Below are positions 50,213 through 62,950 of a stretch of DNA of 64,000 nucleotides, one piece after another. Each line of letters opens with the position of its first letter. The stretch's first letter is position 1. A model generated the notes under the pieces. The model saw only the letters and a list, made by a program, of their open reading frames with translations, had not been told where the DNA came from and made no database searches. Made by a program: the position numbers and the translations under genes. Source of the DNA: Petrosia ficiformis (Eukaryota > Porifera > Demospongiae > Haplosclerida > Petrosiidae); the NCBI GenBank assembly GCA_947044365.1, contig OX345647.1:5968471-6032470 (forward strand). Reading direction: 5' to 3'.

Positions 50213-50330
50213 AAATTAATAATAAAAAAAGGACAAGTGGGTGTGGTATATGGTTTATTGCAAAAGGTGTGGTCTATTATTAAGGGTGTGGTTAACTAAA
50301 CAAGAAGTCAAGAACTGTGAAGAAGGGGTT

Positions 50331-50961
50331 ATGACAACTGAGGAAGTTAGTGAAGAAAAGCGAGCAAAGGTCTGCTATGAAGAAGATGAGGAAGAATCAC
50401 AAGAAGAACATAAAAATAAATTTGTGAATGATGGTAGTTTTTTGGAACTATTCAGAAAAAAAATGACGGAGAAGCAGGAATCATCTCAGAAGAACACATC
50501 ATCATCATCAGATCCAACTGCAGTTACTGGATATCAACAAAGTCTGAAACTAATTCAGGTTGTCTAGTTAATATCTCTTTTAGTATATTTTATATAGTAA
50601 AAAGGATATATTTTTTTGAAGCTGATTTTAAAGTGTCAGGATGTTTCCTCTGCAGGCTGGTGTTGGTCGGCCCAAAGCACTTATGAAAAGTATTGAACTA
50701 CGGGAAAAGAGAAAACGTCGTAGAGAGGAGCTGGAGGTATATTCTATTTGTATTTCCATTAGCATATTTCTAAACTGAGTGTACAATGTACATAAATGTA
50801 CAACATAGTTATTGTACAGTATACTTATTAACCAGGAACAAAAAAGAATTGAAGAAAGTGGAGCGGATGAATCTTGGAAAAAATATTTAGCAGAAATGAA
50901 GTCTTACGAGGAACATCTGTGTATTGATAAAGACAGTAGTGCACGTCCATTAGTTAAATGA
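50331..50961 (+). CDS. TRIR: TRIR-like (telomerase RNA component-interacting RNase; C19orf43 family)
   Basis: Small nuclear protein; the human orthologue is reported to bind telomerase RNA and to have exoribonuclease activity. Exons 50331-50558, 50656-50736 and 50836-50961. Two blocks identify it: FVNDGSFLELFRKKM (human FANDGSFLELFKRKM) and the C-terminus SWKKYLAEMKSYEEHLC...SSARPLVK (human ...WAKYMAEVKKYKAHQC...TRPLVK, ending identically in RPLVK). The middle part (GRPKALMKSIELREKRKRRREELEE) is a basic coil that is not obviously alignable. Start: ATG 50331, just before an acidic TTEEVSEEKRAK stretch. An upstream in-frame ATG (50241) would add a Cys/Leu-rich segment encoded close to GATC's 3' end and is less likely. 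Confidence 0.88.
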
Positions 50962-51507
50962 TAATATTAATAAACAATTTTAATTATTATTATTATTGTT
51001 TCTTGTTTTATTTACAATGAATCATTGTATCAATCTTAGAATCTATTTAAACAAAAATATGTATATATACGGTATTGCTAATAGGTAATAATTTGAGAGG
51101 ACCTCCTCCGCAGTAGGTAACATACCAACCAATATTAGAAGGATCGACTGAGACTACGCTACACGATCTTCATTTAAGTAAATAACAGATCTGCTCTCAG
51201 AGAGACGTCTGTATTCTACCAGAAACTAGTGAATTGTTTAATCTGTAGAGATTGTTTGTTGAATTGCTGGCCCTACCACGGGGCGACCACATTGCCGACA
51301 AACTACTTTCTAACCTGCTGTTTTAACACTACAGGAGTTACACTCTACCTATCTGCCCTTCGGCAATGCACAGATAGCTATATCTTCCTCAACGACCGAC
51401 CGATCTATACTACAAGACTAACAAGATAACACGTACACTATTTCTAGACATTCATTACATTTTCTGTTGCCGACCAATTGACATTCTTATACGACTCTAA
51501 CCACATA
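50962..51507. other. Spacer upstream of CDC14, with a GC-richer segment
   Basis: AT-rich up to about 51090, then about 400 bp clearly richer in GC (CTACCACGGGGCGACCACAT, GACCGACCGATC). A 66-codon frame (51229-51429, +) has no recognised relatives. It may be the CDC14 promoter/5'UTR or the relic of a mobile element. Confidence 0.45.
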
Positions 51508-54500
51508 ATGGCTGACAGTTGTTTGTGTGAATTTATTGAAGGTATGGTTATTAAATATGAAGCAATGTCATACTCTTAATGTGTTCCTTTCTAGATCGCC
51601 TTTATTTTGCGACGTTGCGATCTCGTCCACGGAACTCTTCCTCATGTCATTATTTTACAATAGATGACGAATTTATTTACGAGAAGTAAGTATGTATGTT
51701 AGTATTGTCTCAGTATGACCACTTTTAGTTGTAGTTAATTAACTAAAATAATTACTTTAGGCTTACTAAAAGGTCCAATTTTCATTTTAGTTGTAGTTAT
51801 TACAGTAGACCTGCAATTTAGTTACTGAAAGGTGACACTAATAGTGTATGGTGTGACACATTAGTTGACATTACTGTGTGGTACCATCGTCACCAATTTG
51901 TATTTTATAATTATTATTAATCATATATAGTTTTTATGCGGACTTTGGACCACTGAACTTGGCAATGTTGTACCGATACTGTCAAAAATTACACAGAAAA
52001 TTGAAGGTATATATATATATATATGTGTGTGTGGTGATGTGGGTAGTTCCTTTCTCACGCCTTTAATGGTTTCTAATTATATGATAGTTGTGATACTATG
52101 TGTAATAGTGATAGTAGTTTTATCCAGTGATTATATTATGTGTGTTTGAACTAATGTAATCAGGTGGTAGCTCACTCTGGATACACTACTGTTAACATCT
52201 TGTTTGGTTTAAACTAGGAATTCACCACATATGATAGAAATTCCTTACTGTGCTTTCCAGGTAATGGAGCCTTGCATATCCCATAGGTAGTTGTTAGGAG
52301 TGGAGTTTTGTTGTGAATTTGAAGTGTGCATGTAATGCTATGTATAGTGAACATGCTTTGATCTCAACAGTATAAATCTTATGAATAAAACATAAGAGCC
52401 ATCTTTTATGACATGTAATAACAAAATGTGATGTAGATAGTCAGGTCTGATTTGTATGCATCATTAATGACTATACTTGTTGAATTCCTGTTCTTCAAGT
52501 GTCCCTGACTTTTAATTATAATGCAATTGTGAGCTAACAAGGTTATCTCATGTATGGTCAGTATACTCATACAAATGCTATTACTTCATCAGCTTCACAC
52601 AATATATTGATTGTTACCCAGCAACCAGTGTTAGATTACTTTCAATATCTTTTAGAGTCAATCTTTAGCACGTAAAAAGATAATACATTACACTTCATAT
52701 GATAGCCGAAGACGAGCTAACTCAGCCTATTTGATTGGATGCTATGTGGTATGTTCATTCATCATTATTGTACAGGATTAACCCTGTAATGAAATGATAA
52801 TATTACATTTCATTATCAGATAATTTACCACAAGAAAACACCAGAGGAGGCATTCAGACCATTGGCTACCTCCCAAAACCCTCCTTTTCTACCATTTAGG
52901 TTGGTTAATTATGGTGTTTGGCTAGCCACACTGACTCCATTCCTTTTAAATTCCTTATAGAGACGCAGCTATGGGTCCCTGTACATATAATCTCACTCTA
53001 CTTCATTGCTTTCAAGCAGTTTACAAAGTAAACTTTTGCATGCTAAATATACTGATAATGGATACTCTATATAAATCCTCATTCCCAGGCTGTGCAGTTT
53101 GGATTTCTGGATTTTAGCACATTTGATGTTGATGAGTACGAACACTATGAGGTACCTATTGCATAGTTATCACATGATTGTCACATGTTTATCTTTATAT
53201 CTTTGCAGAGAGTTGAGAATGGTGATTTCAACTGGATAGTGCCAGGTGAGTAGATTAAATTCCATGAATGCTTACAACATGTGTTGTTCACATAATACAT
53301 TTATACATGTAATTTGAATACTATGTGTGTGTGTATGTTAGTGTTGTGTATTATATAATGTTGTGTGTATTGCTGGTGGTGTGTGTGTACTATGTACACA
53401 CACACATAAATGTTTGTAATTTCCTTTACGAGTTCATAACTATATATATGGGTTTACTTACTATTCCTGTCTGTTAATGAACCGTTAAGAATGAACTATG
53501 GAATGTTAATTACAATGGGCACAATATATTAATGAAAATACTTTCTCATGTTTTACAGGGAAGTTTTTAGCATTTGCCGGTCCTCACAACAAATGCAGAA
53601 TCGAGAATGGTAATAAATTATTATTGTATATCACATGATAATCACATGATATGTTTTGCTATAGGGTACCCTCTTCATTCTCCAGAGTCTTATTTCCCAT
53701 ATTTCAAAAAGCATAATGTATCATGCATTATTAGATTTAATAAGCGAATGTACGACGCTAAGAAATTCACTGATGCTGGATTTGATCATAAAGATCTATT
53801 CTTTGTTGATGGAAGTATACCTACTGACTCTATTGTCAGGTATATTATCATATATCACCCACAAACTGTTTTTTAAATTCTATTTTTGACTTTAGACGGT
53901 TTTTGACTGTGTCAGAAAATGCTGATGGAGCTATTGCTGTACATTGTAAAGGTATTTATTAATAGATAATATTTTATAATAATAAGCAAGTACCTTTTAT
54001 AGCTGGACTTGGTCGTACTGGTACACTTATTGGTTGTTATATTATGAAACATTATAAGTTCACAGCTGCTGAAACTATTGCTTGGATACGTATATGTAGA
54101 CCTGGATCCATTATTGGGCCTCAACAAAACTTCCTTGAAGAGTAAGTCACTATGGTAACCAATGAGAATGTATAATGAATTGTTTGTGGTTAGCTGCTAG
54201 ACATGCTGTCTCCAGTGATAATATTGTATGTTATGTAGTAATGGGTGGTATGTATCAAATGTCTGTGTACTTTTGTTACAGGAAACAAGCTACTCTTTGG
54301 GCTATTGGTGACATAGAGAGAGCTAGGGAGAGATCCAGGGAGATTGCTAAACATCAATACATTAGAATGGACAAAGAAGATAAATTCGACAAGCAGGAAA
54401 AAATGGACAAAATGGATAAAGAAGAGACATTTGTATTGAGTGAACAAGAATGTCCCCCTCCATATGGTAATTTTCCCACTCAAGGTGATAGACTAAATCT

Positions 54501-55013
54501 TCTTAAACAACAGCGAATATTCCATCATAAGCCAGTCTCATCAACATGTATTAGGTATGTGTATAATACTATATCTTGTGTGGATAATTAATCATTTGAT
54601 TTATTTCAGAGTTAATGAACTATCACCAACTCCTCATGTCATGCGCACTCATTCTCAAATGAGGTAAGAGAAACAAAAATTAAACTACATTTAATCATAT
54701 TTCTATACATCCTCAGAGCTCCAATCCCTGCCCCCTCCACACCACCTGGTGTCTCATCAACCATGAAAATTAAACCACTTCCATACTCCTCAACTCTACC
54801 ACCACCTTGTACTCAGATGCCAACTACAGTGATGTTACCTATGGTCAGGACAATGCCAGGTAGCCAAGGCAAACCAGTTCCTGTGCTAACAGCGTAAGTT
54901 ACATCATCATTAATAAATTAATCATGTTTATATTTCTTATATGAATATTTAGTGGTGGTGTAAATCTTCGTGCACGAGGCAGATTTCCAATATCTGGACA
55001 TACTCAAAAGTAA
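51508..55013 (+). CDS. CDC14: CDC14 dual-specificity phosphatase
   Basis: Proline-directed phosphatase acting at centrosomes, cilia, nucleus and on CDK targets. Sixteen exons, e.g. 51508-51541, 51595-51685, 51931-52006, 52656-52748, 52820-52899, 52961-53027, 53089-53151, 53209-53245, 53559-53609, 53665-53839, 53896-53951, 54003-54141, 54282-54554, 54610-54663, 54717-54893, 54953-55013. The N-terminal substrate-recognition domain runs from [19 protein letters not shown] to [16 protein letters not shown] and [16 protein letters not shown]. The catalytic domain has the active-site [20 protein letters not shown] and GPQQNFL. The tail is short and Pro/Ser-rich with a Lys/Asp/Met-rich repeat ([13 protein letters not shown]). 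Invertebrate-type single CDC14, equally related to CDC14A and CDC14B. Confidence 0.96.
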
Positions 55014-55497
55014 TTGCAATGTTGGTACAACTGCTTTTTTCTGTACATGCCACCTTCATTTAATTAACTAATTAATCATGTGTCATTTTAATTAAAATCA
55101 TTCAATTTTATCATCAATCTTCATTCATCTAATTTGATCATTTCGAATTAAAATTAATTAATTTTCCCCAACATTTTTTGTAACGACTGTTTAAAGTATG
55201 GATTCAATATAGTATGTATGTATGTATATATGTATGTATACGACATGTTATGAAGTGTAATTATTATTGTATGTATATAGTTAGTGTTATTTTTTATGTA
55301 GATAGAACAGAAAATATCTTTGTTACATTTTTTTTCATGAAAACACAATTTTGCAAAACTGTACAACTGATGTGATGTGATGTGATGTGCAGGAATTATT
55401 ATCTGGAGTCATTTATTTTGCGGCGCTATGGACAGACAGATATTAATTAGTTTATATGCGCATGCGCACAACTTAAATAGAAGGAGGGTAACCTAAA
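55014..55497. promoter_or_regulatory. CDC14-SPICE1 spacer with perfect NRF-1 site
   Basis: TGCGCATGCGCA at 55457-55468 matches the NRF-1 consensus exactly and lies 29 bp before the SPICE1 start codon. TGTGATGTGATGTGATGTG precedes it at about 55370. The rest is AT-rich with a short GTATG run. No gene seen. Confidence 0.6.
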
Positions 55498-57644
55498 ATG
55501 TCTGGAAGAAGAGGAGGGGTAAGAGTTACCAGTAAAGGAGGTCAGAAAAGATTTAAAAGTAGACCAGAATGGGATGTAAGTGTTTAAACACAAGTTACAA
55601 CGTGTATATTTTATTATTAATTACTTTAAAGAGTACACAAAGTGATTTATCTGTACATAAATTAACTTTGGAGGAAATGGTGAGTTAATGTAATAGTTGT
55701 TTTACTTTATAATACTGGATCATTTATTATAGGGACGACGCCATCAAATGCACATATCAAAAAATGTAGAAGCTGCTAGAAATGAGTTGTATGAAAAACC
55801 AAAGATCACATGTATGTCATGTGATTTACATAATATGATTTTCCAGCTACTATACTTTTAGCTCCTCTAATGGATTTAACCAGACAAACTGGACTGAATT
55901 CAAGTAACAAATCACTAACTAAGAAAAGTGTGAGTTAATTATTATTAATACTCCCATAATTTTATTACTCCTCAATTAGCTTCAAGATTTATTAACAAAA
56001 ACTGACCAATCATTAGCTGTTGTTCATGACATGTTTGGTGATGATCCTAAAGTTTGTTTGTGTTGTGTATATTGTATGTTTTTAATAATATATTTATTTG
56101 TATGTAGCGATATTCAGTACAACCCAGTGTAACTGTAGCACCACACATTATTTCAAACAAAGAGAATATTGAGAGGTATAACTTGTAATATTAATGAGAT
56201 AGGAGCATTAATTTTGTTCTGTTATATAGAGCTTTACAGGAGAGTAGTATCGGAGGGGAAAAACCTACGGCAATTATGTCCCCTGGAGGAATACGTCATG
56301 ATGGGATTAAAAGCATCTTACCACCTAAACCTGCTATTAACGAACACATATTATCTGATGGTATGAATATAATTATACACTAATCATGTATTCAAGATGG
56401 ATCGCAAGATGTAGGAGATTCTTTATATCTGTCAAGTATTGATTTTGATCGATTTCATTCATTTATACACAAAGAAGACATCACTTCTGTCCAAACCACA
56501 CCCACCAATTCATTACCCAAGGTATAGTTATATGATACTATTATATTTAGAATTAGATTAAACTGTTCCTGTAGACGATTGAACAGTTACAACATGAAAT
56601 AAAATCATGTGGAATAGAGATGGGTGAAGATAATGAAACTCCCTCTACTCAAGCTGATGTATGCATTAATAATTATAACAAATAATTATATGTCTATTCA
56701 TAGATTAACTCATTTTCTGGTTTAACAAGTTTCCTTGTTCACTCAATGACTTCACTTACTAATTATATCAAACAGGTTCATTATAATGTAATTATTATTG
56801 TGTTATAATTATAGTTTGTATAGTGTCAAAGAGAGATAAAGGAAGCACATGAGATAAGAAATGATATGTTACAAACTATAAATGAACAACAATCAGTAAT
56901 TGATATATTAGCCAAGGTAAGTCATGTAAAGATTATAATAGTACGTAGACCTCGAGTCTCACCCTCAAGTACATTTGGTAGTTATTGGTCAGTTTACATA
57001 TATTAATGATGACTGTATTTGTAGAATACCGAGTGTGAACTGTATTTATGTGATATACTAGGATATTGTGAAGTTGACAACAAAGACTGATGATGTACAA
57101 TCAATGATTGAAAATTTAACAAAAACATTTCATCATAAAATGAGGCAACTTGAGGTTTGTTATATTATTATTATCAGATAATAATAATAATAATTATCAT
57201 TAGAATGAGTTGAGAAACAGAACAGTTCCTTTTCATCCAATGTTTCTTCCTCCACCATATTTACCACTAATGACTTCCACACCCACTATATCATCAACCA
57301 CACCTCCTATACCACACTCATTAACATCCAATGAACAATATGTCTCTATACAACATCCCTTGAGCACAACAACTACATCCACTACTGTACCACATCTCTT
57401 GGGTACAACTACACCCAATATACCAGTATCACATCCATTGGGTATAATTACTACAATGACAACTACACCATCATATCCCTCAGTTAGAATGACAACCACA
57501 CCCACTCCCACTGTAAACTGTAGACCTCCAAATATCAATGACTCGGGCTTTCCTTTAAAATCTGTCTCGTTTGCACCTCTACCGATTATGAACTCAGAAA
57601 CAATTGATCATTTATCTACCAGTGAATCTATTATAAATGATTAA
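55498..57644 (+). CDS. SPICE1: Spindle and centriole-associated protein 1
   Basis: Centriolar/spindle protein needed in vertebrates for centriole duplication and chromosome congression. The N-terminus has the family block: a basic leader (MSGRRGGVRVTSKGGQKRFK), then EWDSTQSDLSVHKLTLEEMGRRHQMHISKN (close to human EWDNTVTDLTVH...RRHEIHKSKN). A later block, FSGLTSFLVHSMTSLTNYIK with the following coiled coil, matches the second conserved region (human [22 protein letters not shown]). The C-terminal ~145 residues are Thr/Pro-rich and low complexity (repeated HPLGI/TTTT) with no human counterpart recognised. About 13 short exons, many introns of 45-60 nt. The stop TAA (57642-57644) lies inside the NEK8 stop region on the other strand. 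Confidence 0.9.
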
Positions 57645-60600
57645 TCATTTATAGCAAGTAACATTGTCACACTATGGTTAGAAGTTATTGATTGTACTTG
57701 ACATGTTCCCTCAAAAATAATGGGAGATGGTTGTCCTATTTCTTCATCAATTTCTCTTCCTAATCTTCCTCTCTTGTTTTGTCCCCATGAATAAATCTTA
57801 CCTCCTTCAAGAGGTAAAAGAATGAGTTACTATATCATAAGAGATTAGCATGTATGTACCTTTACTACAAGCAATAGTAAATGCATCTCCACATGATACA
57901 TGATGAATTTTCTCATCTATTAGAGCTTTTACAACACATGGTGACGAGTCATGTGACATTGGTGTCCCAAGTTGTCCAAATGTATTGCATCCACTAGTAA
58001 TACATTTACCTGATACTGATCAGAAATAAATAAATATCTTTTGAGTTTTTTGTCATACCATTGATAAATGCAGAATGATTTAGTCCAAGAGAGACAGCAG
58101 TAATATCTTGTAAGTGTCTTGATGGACTTACTTTAAATGTTAACGATTTGTCAACATGTTCTGTTGGAATGGTCACATGATCATCACCTGATGGCTTGAA
58201 AACCGAAGACATTATTATGGAAGTTTGAGTTAAGTCCCCTAATTTTTTTGACAGAGCGAGAATAGGAAGGTCCATTTCCTTATTAGAATCAGAGTGAGAA
58301 TGAGGATTTGACAATTCTGGGTTCAGTCCTAGTTTGTTGTGTCTATAAAAGATATTACTATCAAATTATTAATTGTAATATCAAATGTAATACCTGTTTG
58401 ATCCACAACCCAATATATTTCCTTTATTAGTGACAATGACTGAACAGTCAGTTCCACACACGATACTCTTTATACTCGCATCTCCAGATACTATAACTTG
58501 TTGAGGAGTATAATATGAGTTATTATTACCAGTACCAAGTTGACCTGAATTAATAAACATTAAGATTTTACCATTCATTAGTAAATACTTACCACTTTCT
58601 CCTTTTCCCCATGAAAATAGTGTATTATTTGCTGTTTGGGTAAATGGAGTCCACTAATGATTATTATTAATATCTACTAACCTACTAGAGCCATCACATG
58701 ATTAGCTCCACATGATACATCAACTGTTTCATATTCCAACATTTTCTCCACTAGTTTAGGCTAATGTGAAATGTAAGAGGTAATAGTTATGCTAACACTC
58801 CTGTTATCACCATACCGCAATGACATCATCATAATTACCATGTCCTAGACATCCATTAATACCACTACCAAATGTCATAAGAATCCCTTTATCTATTATT
58901 AATAGTTAATAATAATTAATTAATTAATTTAAACAGGTCATACCTGTAAGACAAGCTGTGAATAAGTCCCCACATGCTACCTTTTTAACGACAACACTAG
59001 ATTGTCCTTCTAGAAGTCTTGGTTGAAATAAAATAGGCTCTTTGGCTTTTGTATGTGATGAAATTGTAAGTCCTGTAGTAGCTAAACTTGAAGCAGAGAG
59101 CTAAATGTACAAAAGTGATTGTAAATGAATGAATGCATAAAATGTAGTACCTCCCATGATATCAACTTTCCCTCTGCTGTAATACCCTGTCGTAATGTTC
59201 TCCCTAGAGATATACTGTTAATTCTGCCTTCTGGAAGTTGAGGAAGTTGAAGGGGAACAGATAATCCACCACCCCATATCAATACTTGAGGTTTAGGTTG
59301 TGTATTGGACTGGTGCTACACATATAATAATAGTTATTATATTGATGATAAATAATACGACAAACCTTGTTGATTCTGCGATGGTAATCCTCATAATCCT
59401 CCTGAAAGAATGATCTCTGTCGAATTGATCCTCCTAGAGCACCCATCCTCACACCTACAGGTCTATTATTACTGGCTCCTGTTGGTCTATACATATATAT
59501 TACATTATATATATATATATATATATACAGTGTTATACTGTACCTGTTACATGGAAGTCTTCCTACATCTGTTCCTAGGTTTACCAGAGCATTGACAATT
59601 ACAGGATTAGCCATTGTATTTTCAATATTTGGTCTGTCATCGGGGTTTCGTTGTAATAATGAATAAACCAGTTTTTGCAGTCCTCGACTATATTTCGTAT
59701 TAATAGGAGTTATCCCCTCGGCTGCTTGCATTATTTTAAGCACTAGTGCAGGTAAATTCTATTACAGAAATATTTAAAAGTGACTACATCGTAACTATAA
59801 TAATTATTATATACATACCTGTGCTTCAAATGCTTTGTGTAATGTGGTAAGTTCATACAAAATACATCCCAATGCCCAAATGTCAGATTTTTTACGATAC
59901 ACACGTCCTTCACATATTTCAGGTGATATATAACACGGTGTACCAACAACCTAAACAGGTTTGAAAAACAGGTTTATACAGGTATTATATCAAGATGACT
60001 TACTGTTTGTGCTGAGGTAATCTTAGTTGACAGAACTTTTGATATTCCAAAATCTCCTATTTTAACGACACTTCTCTTCTTGTTAAGCATAATATTTTGA
60101 GGTTTGAGATCTCTATGCAGAATATTCAGTGAATGAACATGTTGAATAGCTACTAGTATTTGTACAAATAGTTGTAGAATATGCTGCAGAATAGATAGTT
60201 ATATATACATCATTATGTATTGTTTATAATACTGTCATAACAAACATGTATTATTATATACATCATTATGTATTGTTTAGTATACTGTCATAACAAACAT
60301 GTATTATTATATACATCATTATGTATTGTTTAGTATACTGTCATAACAAACATGTATTATTATATACATCATTATGTATTGTTTAGTATACTGTCATAAC
60401 AAACATGTATTATTATATACATCATTATGTATTGTTTATAATACTGTCATAACAAACATGTATTATTATATACATCATTATGTATTGTTTATAATACTGT
60501 CATAACAAACATGTATTATTATTATCATTGTTTATTATTATAGTGTATGCCATACTATTGTAACTTCAATGGACTAGTACTTGTTCCCATAGAAACGTAG

Positions 60601-61141
60601 TTATTTGAATGAACACAATACTATTATTATACATATACACTATAGTATTGTTTACATTGTGTATATATATAGTAGTATTGTATAGTTGGTATATATAATA
60701 ACATTACATACCTCTTCTTCAAGTAGTTTCTTATTTCTTTCAAGAATGAATTCATACAAAGTACCTCCTGGAGCATACTCCATTGCTATCATTAGTGATT
60801 TATCCTCCACAAAACTGTCATAGTATGCCACAATGTTGGGATGTTTCAACATTTTCAATACGCTGACTTCATTCATTGCAGATCTACGTTCTTCTGCGAG
60901 TAATTCATCAACTGGAATTTGTTTTATTACTACATTTGTTTTGTCAAATATTCGTCGTAACAGAAACACCTTCCTATAATAGAGTATGTAGGTTGTATAA
61001 ACATATTCATTATACCAGTATGAATGTGTTTATTATACATGTATTATGTATGTACCTAATTATCTATGTGTTTATATATATATATATCACTTACCCAAAT
61101 GCTCCCTGACCAATTACTCTAATCTTTTCATATCTCTCCAT
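57641..61141 (-). CDS. NEK8: NIMA-related kinase 8 (kinase + RCC1 repeats)
   Basis: Ciliary Ser/Thr kinase (inversin compartment; nephronophthisis gene in humans). The N-terminal kinase domain has [20 protein letters not shown] (Gly loop), VIKQIP (Lys), [15 protein letters not shown] hinge, [12 protein letters not shown] (catalytic loop), IGDFGISK (DFG), [12 protein letters not shown] (T-loop) and [14 protein letters not shown]. The C-terminal half forms RCC1-type propeller blades: [62 protein letters not shown], and NTFGQLGTP. The final [14 protein letters not shown] matches the short NEK8 tail, and there is no NEK9-like C-terminal extension. One ~60-aa insertion between blades (58040-58290) is Ser/Asp-rich. 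A large intron (60185-60715) carries a minisatellite. Head-to-head with SPATA6, tail-to-tail with SPICE1. Confidence 0.95.
60207..60525. repeat. 53-bp minisatellite in NEK8 intron, about 6 copies
   Basis: Units beginning ACATCATTATGTATTGTTTA, with exactly 53-bp spacing and variants TAATACTG/GTATACTG. Unrelated in sequence to the other 53-bp satellite at 19.9 kb. Confidence 0.93.
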
Positions 61142-61240
61142 TTTTAATCATTGAGGAGGAGTACTGAGTACATGATATGATGTGATCTAATTAATTATGT
61201 AATATCCATGGTAACACAACAAGGCGGGTATCTTTTTAAC
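61142..61240. promoter_or_regulatory. 99-bp bidirectional promoter, NEK8 / SPATA6
   Basis: Only 99 bp lie between the divergent start codons. It contains TATCCATGGTAAC (about 61203-61215), with one good half (GGTAAC) of an RFX X-box and a poor other half, and a GGCGGG box at about 61223. Both genes are ciliary/flagellar, so RFX control is plausible but unproven. Confidence 0.5.
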
Positions 61241-62925
61241 ATGAATGAACAGTGTGTTAGATGTCTTTTACAACTTGAAGTTCATAAAGTGAGAACTCAT
61301 AATTATAATTATCTTGAATATCTTGTTATATTTTAGATTGATTGGTTTTGTGATGAGAGATGTACTAGACAACTAAGTTTGAAGGGACCGCCATTATTCC
61401 TAAGGGTGTATCTGTTAGGTCAACTACACAATACTCCATTATTTCATCCGATATTTACAGTAACAATAGATCATTGTTTTATATTTGATAGAGTGAGTTG
61501 TACGATTTATAAATTAGTTTTGTTTCTATTTATAATCATCAATAGGTATTTACTAATTGTAAAATTCCATCTTTACTTCCAGAGGTTTTAAGAGGTGACA
61601 GTTCTTTTTCTTTTAATACATGAAATATTAATTAATCTAATTTCAGGTGAACAGGTTAAAATAGAACTGATTCAAATAAATGAAGAATACACAAGTATGT
61701 TAATTACAATATTACTTATTTAATTATAACGTAATCAATAATAGGAGGTAGGATTTTAGCAAAATATGAATGTTCAGCACATTCTTTTTTATTTCCTGAG
61801 AACAATGAACGAACTATTGAAATGAACAGATCATGTAAATACAAGGTATTTTAAATACTCTTATCTTCATTACTATAATTAATTATTAATTATAGTGTCC
61901 ACCTTGTGTACATCTTACTACAACACTGACTGTTAGTGATACATTTATACAAAGTCCAGTTCCTGTACGATCACAATATCCCGTTACATTATCGACACAA
62001 AACCGATCTAACCTGTTTAATGATCCTGCTTCTCGTCTCATAGATACTGTTAATTCAACACAGGATAAAATACAAAATGTATTATATTGCATATCGAATA
62101 AAGATATGACATCATCTCATGATGAAACTCATGCCTGTAGACCCAAATCACTTCATTGTAACAAGTCTACTAGTTTAGTACGTAAAAGAGTTTCATTCCC
62201 TACTGAGACGAAGGTGTCTCCAAATATAAAACCATTTTCAGTTCGTCAACACAACAAAACAGAGTTCTATGGAGATTACTCTTCATCTGTTCACCAGACT
62301 CGTTCCAAAACTACAAGTCCACAGACCAGTACACCTAATACATCACATACATGTATTAGAAGGAAAACCTCTTCATTAAAGGATATGACACCAGATATTG
62401 TATCCAAATATCTGTTACAATCTCCTGATAATTCACATAAAGATGATGTGATGAGTCCATCATTATTAATTCAGGATAAAGTACAGAAAATGATTGATAA
62501 GTACAATAATGAGGTATGTGAGGTGTGTATATCATTATGATGAGGTGTGTGTGATTATTTTAACAGGAAGATGTTGATAGTATTGGAGACACTAGTATTT
62601 CTGAAGAAATAGATCTCATTAGGTTGTAATTATTATAATATGTAGATAAAGTAATTATGAATATATCAATAGGCGGTCCTTTGCTACTGAGAGAGAAGAT
62701 TCACTAAACAGAACAGCTCAATATATACCTGATGACAGGTAATACATATTGATAATTATTATAATAATATTATTATTTATTATTAATAGTTTACTAACTA
62801 AACTTGGACCAAAGGATTATTGGTCAAGAAAATTATCAGAGTTCACTGGTAAACCACATAGATTAGTATTTGATGAAACAATGGAAAAGATATACAACAG
62901 ACTTTATCAACAATCACTAAAGTAA
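61241..62925 (+). CDS. SPATA6: SPATA6-like sperm/flagellum connecting-piece protein
   Basis: In mammals SPATA6 is needed to build the sperm connecting piece. The N-terminal C2-like region reads LLQLEVHKIDWF...FLRVYLLGQLHNTPLFHPIFTVTIDHCFIFDRVF, matching the family pattern (…LYLSICVFGQYKKTQ…FPLVFNARMVFEKVF…). Next come …VKIELIQ and SFLFPENNERTI (human DFMFPGPN). A long Ser/Thr/Lys-rich middle (62100-62510) is low complexity. The C-terminus is diagnostic: DYWSRKLSEFTGKPHRLVFDETMEKIYNRLYQQSLK (human EYWSNRAASYKGKSHRPIFENSMDKMYRNLYKKA). About eight exons. Start: ATG 61241 (MNEQCVRCLLQLEV); the first exon is 48 nt and ends at a GTGAGA donor. Confidence 0.88.
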
Positions 62926-62950
62926 TAGCATTATATTTGTCACGTGATTA

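Noticed and set aside
57233..57538. Minus-strand ORF (valine/glycine-rich)
   Set aside because: It is the mirror of the Thr/Pro-rich SPICE1 tail; low complexity and no family.
57641..61141. NEK9 instead of NEK8
   Set aside because: The protein stops right after the RCC1 propeller and the T-loop and linker match NEK8; NEK9 has a long C-terminal coiled-coil extension that is absent here.
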